Assembly (NCBI GenBank): GCA_020635535.1
Contig: JACJZP010000002.1
Coordinates: 124,001-188,000 of the forward strand
Reading direction: 5' to 3'
DNA from: Flavobacteriales bacterium
GTDB lineage: Bacteria > Bacteroidota > Bacteroidia > UBA10329
Length of the DNA stretch: 64,000 bases
Made by a program: the position numbers and the translations under genes. Below, piece by piece: positions 17,391 to 25,150 of the stretch (its first letter is position 1; every line of letters starts with the position of its first letter). Below the pieces are notes generated by a model. It made no database searches and was not told the DNA's origin. It saw nothing but the letters and a program-made list of their open reading frames with translations.

Positions 17391-20006
17391 TTGTTTCACC
17401 AGTCGTTTAACCACCCGATAACCGTTCGTGGTCATATCAATGAAATAGATTCCAGCCTTCAGATTCCCCGTTCTGAGAACGACCCTGCTGGTCATGTTTT
17501 CAAATTCGACAGGGAGTTCTTGCCCAATAACATTTCTGACACGAATAGATGAGATATTGAGGTCATTGTTTTCGGCAGTTATGAAGATATCTCCGTTTGT
17601 TGGATTGGGGTAAATGCTTACGAGCTTTTGGTGGTCTGGAACATTCTCAGGTTCATTATCTCCGGTAAAAACCTTCACATTATCAATGTAAATGTTGTTT
17701 CCTTTTCGGTTGATGGTTCTGAATTGAAGCAGCACATCTTCTCCAGAAAACTGAGTGAGGTTGACCGAATCTTGTCTCCAATCCCATTCAAATTCTGGGA
17801 CAAAGTTGAGTTGGTTGGTGTCGTTTGTGCTTAATTCAGGGCCAGATTGCTGATAAACCAACTCATCAAAGCTCTGTCCGCAATTGGTTGAAACCAATAT
17901 CTGTAATGTGTCTCTTACCGCATTACTTGTAGAACGCGATTGGTATGCTTCATCAAAAAGCAGCCAGATCGGTTCTGTGGTATTCGGGATCTCAAGTATC
18001 GGACTTATCAATCCATCTTTCTGGTTGGTTCTGGGGTTGTAGTTGTAAAGTTGAACAGAGGCGGAGTAACTGTTCCATGTGAGACCACCGGTTGTTACCG
18101 TATCCCACGTGGTGCTGCCATCCTCGTTATCCACCAACCAATCGTTCAGACCGAATCCTTGGTCAAAGTCTTCAGTGAAGGGCAGAGGTCTTGATTCACG
18201 CCTGTTGAAATTGATTCTCCAGCGGTTGTTGTAGAGGTCATACTCATCAGATTGTCCTACAATACTTGCCGAAATGTTCAGGTCAATATTCCCAAACTGT
18301 GCTGTGGTAATTGCTGGCAATTGAACATCGGTAGACTCTCCTGCGGCAAGCGTTCCACTCCAAGAATGCGTCTGTGCTGTTGTCCCGTTGATGTTATAAC
18401 TGAACAGAACCGAGCTAATGGTAGAGCTTCCTCTGTTCTTAATGGTCACGGTAGTTTGGAATTCATTATCGCAAGTAATGCCGTTAGGAACTGGGTTTGT
18501 TGCTCCGGTTATTTCCAGATCCCAAGCAATGTTGTTGGGATCAATAGGTGTGTTGGTCTGAGCCAATTGCAGATATGCGGCATACACATCAATAATGCCC
18601 ATGCCAAAGACATTGTCTTCGCCAACATCTCCAAGGTCAACAGCCGTCTGATACAACGCCCACATCAGATCTTCACCGCTTAAGTATGGAAATGCTTCTT
18701 TGAGAAGAAGAATAGCACCGGAAACGTGAGGGGCCGCCATACTTGTTCCTGAAATGGAATTGAACTCATCTGTTCCCCATGCAGACCGAACATTCTGTCC
18801 GGGTGCCACAACCTCTGGATGAATTTCCAATGAGAGATTTCCTCCACTTGGACATTGACTTGGCCCTCGGGTAGAGAATTCGCTAATGGGGTAGGGAAAG
18901 CTGCTGTTTCCGTTCACGCTTCCTACAGAAAAGGTGTTCACCTCAGATGTATTGATCCGTTGTGGAGCATTTACGGTGGTATTGCTTGGCCCTGAATTGC
19001 CACCTGAAAAGATGTTGGCAATGCCTGCGGCTTCAATAGCATTCATCAGGTTGACAACCATTCCTGCACATTGAACCGTGTCTGGGTCATCGCGCCAGCG
19101 CCAACTGTTATTGATAACGTCTGGAATATCATCTGTTGTATTGATGTCGCCATCTGGATTCAAAGCCCATTCAAATGCTCCGATCATGGCGGCCAACGGA
19201 GGTAGAGCTTCCACGGTTGATGTGACGAAATCATTGGCTATCCAGTAAGAACCGAATGCCACGCCAATGGTATCGTTGGTTTCTTCTACCAGGCCGGCCA
19301 TGGTGCCTAACGTGTGTGTGCCGTGGTCGCTTATGTTGCCATTAGGTACATTGCTGAAAAAGCCGGTCCAGCATTGTTGCATAGGGTAACGATTGGCCAA
19401 GAAACGGTATGAAAATGCCGGATGTGTAGGCCAAACCCCAGTATCGTAATCGTACACCAATCTGCCGCGCCCCGTGTAGCCAAGCGCCCACATGGCGGGT
19501 GCATTGATGGCCACAAGACCTGGTTCAACGCCATTAGGCGAGCGCTCTGCACTCCCTTCGGCCCGGATGATCGGGTCATGGGCTATGATGTCTGCATCTG
19601 CAACTTCTATGAGTGCCACAGTAGGTACCGCTGACAATTGTTGAATGGCAGTTTCCGTTGCCCGAAGAATAATGGTGTTCACGATCCAGAACGGATGGAT
19701 GTCTTTGGTCTCAGTGCGGAGTGTGCCATTCAGAAGCTGCAATACAGGTGTTTGCGAAATTGCTGCCTGTTGCTGTAGCTCATGGATGACCACCTTTGGG
19801 CGTTCTGACACTTCCAACCGTTGTTGCTTGAACTCATGGTTCAGCGCGTAGCAATCTACGTTCTCTTTGAACTCGATCTTTATCAGGTGAAAGCGCTTTT
19901 CTGCCACATTCAACTGTTGCTGTAGTCTTGGACCGATCTGAGCAAATGAACTCAGGCACAGCGCCATCAATAGAAAGAAGGAAGAGTAAAATCTATGGTT
20001 CAACAT
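17388..20006 (-). CDS. Secreted subtilisin-like serine protease (S8) with T9SS sorting domain
   Basis: 872 residues with a signal peptide ending SSFAQ and a propeptide-like region to ~160. The catalytic triad is visible: Asp188 in VYDYDTGVW, His228 in SDHGTHTLG and Ser422 in GTSMAAPHVSG. A beta-rich region follows (CARDB-like segment ~500-600, then a MAM/jelly-roll-like segment with TEDFDQGFGLNDW). The last ~80 residues form a T9SS type A domain (VSIYPNPTNGD...KRLVKQ). It is therefore probably a surface or secreted endopeptidase. It follows the PNGase F-related gene after 12 bases, so the two are probably cotranscribed. Confidence 0.93.
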   Translation of the reverse strand: MLNHRFYSSFFLLMALCLSSFAQIGPRLQQQLNVAEKRFHLIKIEFKENVDCYALNHEFKQQRLEVSERPKVVIHELQQQAAISQTPVLQLLNGTLRTETKDIHPFWIVNTIILRATETAIQQLSAVPTVALIEVADADIIAHDPIIRAEGSAERSPNGVEPGLVAINAPAMWALGYTGRGRLVYDYDTGVWPTHPAFSYRFLANRYPMQQCWTGFFSNVPNGNISDHGTHTLGTMAGLVEETNDTIGVAFGSYWIANDFVTSTVEALPPLAAMIGAFEWALNPDGDINTTDDIPDVINNSWRWRDDPDTVQCAGMVVNLMNAIEAAGIANIFSGGNSGPSNTTVNAPQRINTSEVNTFSVGSVNGNSSFPYPISEFSTRGPSQCPSGGNLSLEIHPEVVAPGQNVRSAWGTDEFNSISGTSMAAPHVSGAILLLKEAFPYLSGEDLMWALYQTAVDLGDVGEDNVFGMGIIDVYAAYLQLAQTNTPIDPNNIAWDLEITGATNPVPNGITCDNEFQTTVTIKNRGSSTISSVLFSYNINGTTAQTHSWSGTLAAGESTDVQLPAITTAQFGNIDLNISASIVGQSDEYDLYNNRWRINFNRRESRPLPFTEDFDQGFGLNDWLVDNEDGSTTWDTVTTGGLTWNSYSASVQLYNYNPRTNQKDGLISPILEIPNTTEPIWLLFDEAYQSRSTSNAVRDTLQILVSTNCGQSFDELVYQQSGPELSTNDTNQLNFVPEFEWDWRQDSVNLTQFSGEDVLLQFRTINRKGNNIYIDNVKVFTGDNEPENVPDHQKLVSIYPNPTNGDIFITAENNDLNISSIRVRNVIGQELPVEFENMTSRVVLRTGNLKAGIYFIDMTTNGYRVVKRLVKQ

Positions 20007-20018
20007 GTTCTCCGCAGT

Positions 20019-23000
20019 TTATTGCAATACAACCCGCAGGGTTTTGTTCGTCTCTTGGCCAAGTACCCGAATAAAGTAGATGCCCTTCTGCGTGTTCTGC
20101 AGGCTGAATTGCTCTAAATGGAATTGGTTGACATTCACTGTTCTGGTTTCAACCAGTTGTCCAATGGAATTGACCACCATGATCTGGAATTGCCCAGAAT
20201 ACCCGGCCAATTCTACGGTAAAGTCTCCGGTGCTTGGGTTCGGATAGGCTTCGAGCACCCGCTCATCTTCATATTCGTGCACATTGGCTATTACACCAAC
20301 GGAGAATCCATGGGTTATCTGTCTTCCGAATTCAGATTCGAACAGCTCATAGTAACCGCCACCGTTCTCCTTCAGGCGGATATAACCGTTACCCTGATTG
20401 GGCCAAGCCCAATAGGAGAGTCCGTCATCTTCAGAATCGTAAACGTAGAACGTGTAACAGCCGTAGGGTAGGTCTAACGTGTCTTTGTAGGTTGTGTTGG
20501 GGTCTGCATTTACACGCTCAGCTACCACATTGCCATTCATGTCGCGTATTTCCCAGTAGTTCTCTTCCGGGTAGTTGTTGGTCTTGTACCAAACAATAAG
20601 ATTTCCTTCGTAAACCTCAGGCATTTCGAACGTAGTGGTGTAAGAATCGTTCTCTGCATATTGGTCTGAACCACCGTTGGGATTGCTGATGGTGGCAATG
20701 AATTTCCAAGTGTTGCTGCCCTGCCAAAAAGAAGGGTCGGAGATGGGAAGCGTTACTTCTTCCGTTTCCATGAAATCCAGATTGCCCGACCAGTTGTAGG
20801 TTTCCGGTGTACCACCTTCAACCATGTACGTAATGGTAGCGCTCGTAAGGGTGGTTTCTCCCGCGTTGCGGATAATGATCTTGGCATCATCGCAGAATGG
20901 GTTATTGCGCGAGCGATATTCCCAGTTTGTAGGCGACAGTACGTCATAGATCTCTGCATCAAGTGTATGATTAGCAGCTCCATACTGGAACAACTGCATG
21001 GCTACAATGTAGTTGCCACCTGCCATACCCGGATTGTTGGATGGAACAGGGGTAATGTCGTAATCAAGGTTAACGGTACTGCCTGTAACGCGGTCGGTGA
21101 TCATGAAATCGTTGTCTTTCACCACATCGCCCGGACACCAACCTTCTCTTGCACCCGGCCATGTGCCACCTTGCGGGTACACCGGATTGAGAGCACACTC
21201 GTGCGTTTGCCAGATGTGCCAAGCGGCATGCTGCTGCCCATTCACCCTCAGGTAGTGCGTGTTGTCTTTCCACTCGCAACAGTGCGGGTAGGCACCATTG
21301 GCATTGCTGGTGTTGTGCCCATGACCAGTGAAACGGGTCTTCATTTTAAAGTGCTCGGCCTGCGGATGAACATCCACATCAACCGCAGAAAGCACCACAT
21401 CATCATCTAAATTGCCGTAAGAGAGCGAGGCCGATTGCCCCCAAGGTCTGGTAAGCTCTTTTACATCGGCCATTGGGGTTCCATGAATGAAGGCAAACTT
21501 CACATCAATCAGTTCCTGTTGGTTTCCTGAAGAGAAATCGACCGAATCTTGTAGCAGAGCAGCATAGTCTGTAACGTCATACAGCCAAGTGAATCCATCT
21601 GGCCCCAAACTCAAACCTATCCCGTAGGGCGTAATGTATCTGGCAATCTCGTAGCGATCGATCACCTCAAATGGCTCTTCATAGTACCAAAGGGTATCGT
21701 TATAGTAAACCTGATCGGTGGTAATGAGGGTAGAATCAGTTGTTCCATCTGCGTTGAACGTATAGCTGTATCCGGTGTAACCCAGAATTGCACCCACTGG
21801 TTGAATACCATTGCCACTTACCGCGAATTCGGTTATGGTTGTAGGCGCAATTGCCTCCTGAACCGAGACAAGGTTCGAATCCAAATGCGAATCGTAGTTA
21901 CCCTGAATGAAGGTCAGCAACGGGCGGTTTGAAGTCAGTTCGGCATTAAGGCCGTAACCAGCCATTGACTTGGCCTCGATCTGTGGCGCACCAACAAGCA
22001 CAGGCGTATTCCCATTGCCAGACTGGTCGGTAAGTGCGTAATTGTCCTGGTCGAAATTGTAATAGGCGAGGAGGTTACTGAAATTGGGGTGAGAGTTATC
22101 CACCCGTCTGTTCATCCAAGAAGCAATGGTAGCTTCATCCAGTTCCACGTTCCAAACACGGAACTCGTCCATTTTGCCATTGTGTGAATTGCTGGCGCTG
22201 AATCCTTTACCCACCACAAACCGATCAATGGTGCCGATGGAACGTTCCAAGCCGGTGCCTGAATGCCACAGCGTTCCATTCTTGTAGATCTTCATGCTGC
22301 CTGTTGCCGCATTCTTGGTAAACGCCCAGTGCACCCAGTTTCCTGCGTACTCTGCTGCGGTTGCTGCTTTATTGATGCGGTCGTAGCCGCTTCCTTCTCC
22401 GGCATCCCAGTAAACATTGCCATTGCTCCACGGCAGGTGCACGTTCAGTACACGCTGGTTGGAAGTGTTCACTGCCTCAAACGCATACGAATTGGCGGGT
22501 TGAATGTCTGGGTTTCCATAAGCCCAGAAAGAAACGGTAACCTCATTACCGAAATCGGTGCCGCCAAGCGGAATCTCCATGTACTTTGAGTCTTCAAATA
22601 CAATGGCGTTATCAACGCCCGTAGCATATACTCCAGAGGTATCGGTGGTAGTGAAATAGTTTACCTGATTGTAGTTGTTTGCCGGTGTATTCTCATAAGC
22701 AAACTCCACAAGAATATTTGAAGTCCCATTCCATGTAAATGGGTTTAACAGATTGAAATTGTGAATGTTGGCTCCATTCGGAAAATCAGTGTTCTGGTCG
22801 TAGACCACGGTCATTCCACTTTCAAAACCAGTTGGTTCCGTTGTTGAGGTGTTCTTCATTGAAATGACCAATCTGCCAAGGTCTGTCTGGTAATCTGTGA
22901 GTTGAAGCGCAAGTCTGTGAATGTCTCCTGCCGACATACCCGCAGTAGTAAGTTCAGCTGCGCTCCAAAGGAACTGTGAACGGGCACGCACATAACCTCC

Positions 23001-23453
23001 AATTGGATGACCTGATGCACCCATTGCACTACCCGCGGTGTAACCGCTTTCACTGATCACATTGTCAATAGCAGTGAAGTAATCGTAGGCGTTTACCGTA
23101 TTGAACTGAGGTGTAGTGGTGAACCACAGCGAATCAAGGTTCTGACCACCGAACAGATAATGGGGGTGATCATACTGAACGCTATCCAGCATACCAGTAT
23201 GGTCGTACACATACGAATAGGTAAGGTAATCCCATTCGCCACAATCATAACCGTCTTGCGTAGTGGCCGCATCGCACTTCAGGGTGTAATACATCAGCAC
23301 CTTTCGGTAATCCTGAGAGCCGTCTGGAAATTCGTACCAGTCTCTGCGCTTGGTAATGTCGTCAAAGGTCAGTGTTTGTATCCAGGTGGTGTCTTGCGCA
23401 AAGAGGTGCGAGGCAACGGAGAACAGGCTCAGAAAGAGTAGCGCTTTTTTCAT
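20019..23453 (-). CDS. Secreted PNGase F-related protein with LamG domain and T9SS sorting domain
   Basis: About 1144 residues from the ATG at 23453 (MKKALLFLSLFSVASHLFAQ); the open frame extends 23 codons further but only this start gives a signal peptide. The N-terminal segment (TWIQTLTFDD...CGEWDYLTYSYVYDHTG) and a later one (HNTSNANGAYPHCCEWK...HYLRVNGQ) resemble the two jelly-roll halves of peptide-N-glycosidase F-like proteins. Between them is a LamG/concanavalin-like domain (~270-460; FVVGKGFSASNSHNGKMDEF). The C-terminus is a T9SS domain starting LEAYPNPSTGD. Release of N-glycans is possible, but catalytic residues cannot be assigned from here. A -7 box lies upstream and the S8 protease gene downstream. 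Confidence 0.82.
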   Translation of the reverse strand: MKKALLFLSLFSVASHLFAQDTTWIQTLTFDDITKRRDWYEFPDGSQDYRKVLMYYTLKCDAATTQDGYDCGEWDYLTYSYVYDHTGMLDSVQYDHPHYLFGGQNLDSLWFTTTPQFNTVNAYDYFTAIDNVISESGYTAGSAMGASGHPIGGYVRARSQFLWSAAELTTAGMSAGDIHRLALQLTDYQTDLGRLVISMKNTSTTEPTGFESGMTVVYDQNTDFPNGANIHNFNLLNPFTWNGTSNILVEFAYENTPANNYNQVNYFTTTDTSGVYATGVDNAIVFEDSKYMEIPLGGTDFGNEVTVSFWAYGNPDIQPANSYAFEAVNTSNQRVLNVHLPWSNGNVYWDAGEGSGYDRINKAATAAEYAGNWVHWAFTKNAATGSMKIYKNGTLWHSGTGLERSIGTIDRFVVGKGFSASNSHNGKMDEFRVWNVELDEATIASWMNRRVDNSHPNFSNLLAYYNFDQDNYALTDQSGNGNTPVLVGAPQIEAKSMAGYGLNAELTSNRPLLTFIQGNYDSHLDSNLVSVQEAIAPTTITEFAVSGNGIQPVGAILGYTGYSYTFNADGTTDSTLITTDQVYYNDTLWYYEEPFEVIDRYEIARYITPYGIGLSLGPDGFTWLYDVTDYAALLQDSVDFSSGNQQELIDVKFAFIHGTPMADVKELTRPWGQSASLSYGNLDDDVVLSAVDVDVHPQAEHFKMKTRFTGHGHNTSNANGAYPHCCEWKDNTHYLRVNGQQHAAWHIWQTHECALNPVYPQGGTWPGAREGWCPGDVVKDNDFMITDRVTGSTVNLDYDITPVPSNNPGMAGGNYIVAMQLFQYGAANHTLDAEIYDVLSPTNWEYRSRNNPFCDDAKIIIRNAGETTLTSATITYMVEGGTPETYNWSGNLDFMETEEVTLPISDPSFWQGSNTWKFIATISNPNGGSDQYAENDSYTTTFEMPEVYEGNLIVWYKTNNYPEENYWEIRDMNGNVVAERVNADPNTTYKDTLDLPYGCYTFYVYDSEDDGLSYWAWPNQGNGYIRLKENGGGYYELFESEFGRQITHGFSVGVIANVHEYEDERVLEAYPNPSTGDFTVELAGYSGQFQIMVVNSIGQLVETRTVNVNQFHLEQFSLQNTQKGIYFIRVLGQETNKTLRVVLQ

Positions 23454-23475
23454 ACAGAATAAGGTTGATGTGCCG

Positions 23476-23483
23476 TAAAGATA
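23476..23483 (-). promoter_or_regulatory. -7 promoter box (TATCTTTA)
   Basis: On the minus strand this reads TATCTTTA, one base from TANNTTTG, 22 bases before the ATG of the PNGase F-related gene. It supports the shorter start at 23453, because the longer reading frame would begin upstream of the promoter. Confidence 0.5.
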
Positions 23484-23524
23484 ACCCCATAGCGTAAGAG
23501 TTATCCGTACCCGGAAGGACACTT

Positions 23525-24724
23525 TTAGAGGATGAATGCCATTTGCAGCAATCCGGCCACGGCTCCCAGCACAGCTCCCACAATAATGAGCACCACCTCA
23601 TCTTCCTGAAAAATAGGGTGGAGTACATCCTCAAACTCCAGCTTGCTGAGCGACTTGAGTTTGGAAGACAGCGTTTCTTCTATCTGCAACGATCGGTCGG
23701 CATAGGCAAACATTCCCGTTATGGATTCGGGCAGGGCTTCAATCAACATTTCAGCGGCCAGGTGTTTTACGCGCTGATATCTGTTCTTGCCCACTGTAAG
23801 TTGCAGCAGCGTTTTGCGGGTGCCGCCCGTGGTATTGTCTACCATGGTATCGATGTGCTTCTTGCAGAGGTTGGCAATGGTATCCATGCCGTTGGTCTCA
23901 ATAATAAAGGCAAAGATGTGCTCTGCCGTAAGCAGGTCGTTGGCAAGTATGCGTGCATATTCCTCTGCAACTTCATTCTGCCGTTTCATAAAAAGCCCTT
24001 GAATGGTAAATGGACCTATTCTGATGGGGTGTACCGGTCTGAAAATGAGTTTGAGTGCCAAAAAATTGGTCAGGTAACCAACCACCAATCCGCCTGTAGG
24101 GAGCAGCCACCAGTACGGGTAATAGTTCCAAACCACCATTTGCACCAGTCCGAAAAGAAAGCCGAAGATGAACCCCGACTGTTCAATGAATTTGAACTCC
24201 TTTTCGCCACATTTCTGAAAGATCCTGTTCAGCATTTCCGGATTCTCGGTCAATCCTTCAATCATCATCCGGTCAATATCAAGCAGTTCATGCAGGTTAT
24301 CCTTGATGTCTACCATCAGTTTGGAGATAATGTATGGGAACTGGGCCTCGGTTTCCTTATACAGTCGTTCTTTTTCCGATTGTGGCAGCAGGCGCCATAC
24401 CAACGGAAGTTCTTTCTGTAGCACGGTATGAATAATGCTTCTGCTCAGCGCTTTCAGTTTGGGGCGCATCTGTTCGGTGATCTCGTCCGGGTTCAGTTTT
24501 TCAAACTGCTCCTCAACCGAAATAAGCTTAGAAGTAACCAACTGCACCGCCTTGGTAGACATTTTGTGCGCCTTAGATGGAATGATGCCCTGCCAACCGA
24601 ACGGTTTTCTACCCACATATTGCAGCGGGTAAAAGGTCATGTAAACAGCCAGTTTGTTGGTAAGCCAGCCTACCAGCGCAGCTATAATGGGAATGGAAAG
24701 AAGGAAGAGCGATTCTACTTGCAC
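23525..24724 (-). CDS. DUF445 family membrane protein
   Basis: 399 residues. It opens with a hydrophobic helix and the family motif GWLTNKLAVYMTFYPLQYVG, repeated in similar form in the middle (VGYLTNFLALKLIFRPVHPI), and ends with a hydrophobic C-terminal helix (VVLIIVGAVLGAVAGLLQMAF). This twice-repeated TNxLA motif is typical of DUF445 (YheB-like) proteins, inner-membrane proteins of unknown biochemical role. The long central region is helical. The DksA-like gene ends 26 bases upstream on the same strand. Confidence 0.9.
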   Translation of the reverse strand: MQVESLFLLSIPIIAALVGWLTNKLAVYMTFYPLQYVGRKPFGWQGIIPSKAHKMSTKAVQLVTSKLISVEEQFEKLNPDEITEQMRPKLKALSRSIIHTVLQKELPLVWRLLPQSEKERLYKETEAQFPYIISKLMVDIKDNLHELLDIDRMMIEGLTENPEMLNRIFQKCGEKEFKFIEQSGFIFGFLFGLVQMVVWNYYPYWWLLPTGGLVVGYLTNFLALKLIFRPVHPIRIGPFTIQGLFMKRQNEVAEEYARILANDLLTAEHIFAFIIETNGMDTIANLCKKHIDTMVDNTTGGTRKTLLQLTVGKNRYQRVKHLAAEMLIEALPESITGMFAYADRSLQIEETLSSKLKSLSKLEFEDVLHPIFQEDEVVLIIVGAVLGAVAGLLQMAFIL

Positions 24725-24750
24725 CTTATGCAGCTATACGGGGTCTTAAC

Positions 24751-25080
24751 TCATGCGCAGTTTACGCAGAAAAGGCTTTCGGGCATCAATACCAGTCTGC
24801 CCATTGGAATAGGGTTGCCGCAGCGCTTGCAACTGCCAAACTCGGGTTCGTTGCACCTGTCAAATGCAAACATCAGCTTATCCAACTTGGCACGGGCCTG
24901 TTGAAGAGCAGCTTCATTGATGCTCTTGTTATTGATGGCATCCATACGGCTTATGCGTCCAATGGCATTTTCTGGGGCAATGGGTCTTGTAAGTTCTTCC
25001 AGCTCGGCAATAGCAGCCTCCGTGTCTGTAATAGACCGCTGTATCCTTTCCTTGAGTTCAGCCCTTTCCGTATCCGTCAT
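24751..25080 (-). CDS. TraR/DksA-type C4 zinc-finger protein
   Basis: 109 residues from the ATG at 25080 (MTDTERAELKERIQ). The open frame extends 31 codons further, but that part is hydrophobic and crosses the divergent M36 promoter region. The N-terminal two-thirds are a coiled coil, followed by a four-Cys zinc finger (CKRCGNP...LFCVNC). These are the features of DksA/TraR proteins, which bind the RNA polymerase secondary channel and modulate transcription. The acidic tip residues of E. coli DksA are not obvious. It is divergent from the M36 peptidase with 70 bases between start codons. Confidence 0.88.
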   Translation of the reverse strand: MTDTERAELKERIQRSITDTEAAIAELEELTRPIAPENAIGRISRMDAINNKSINEAALQQARAKLDKLMFAFDRCNEPEFGSCKRCGNPIPMGRLVLMPESLFCVNCA

Positions 25081-25150
25081 CTGTGCCTTGTGGTTGACAA
25101 TAACCGATACGAATATGCATATTATTGTACTCCTCAAAAATCCAAACCTT

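Noticed and set aside
23454..23522. Longer start of the PNGase F-related protein
   Set aside because: The extra 23 residues precede a perfect signal peptide and would begin upstream of the likely -7 box at 23476-23483.
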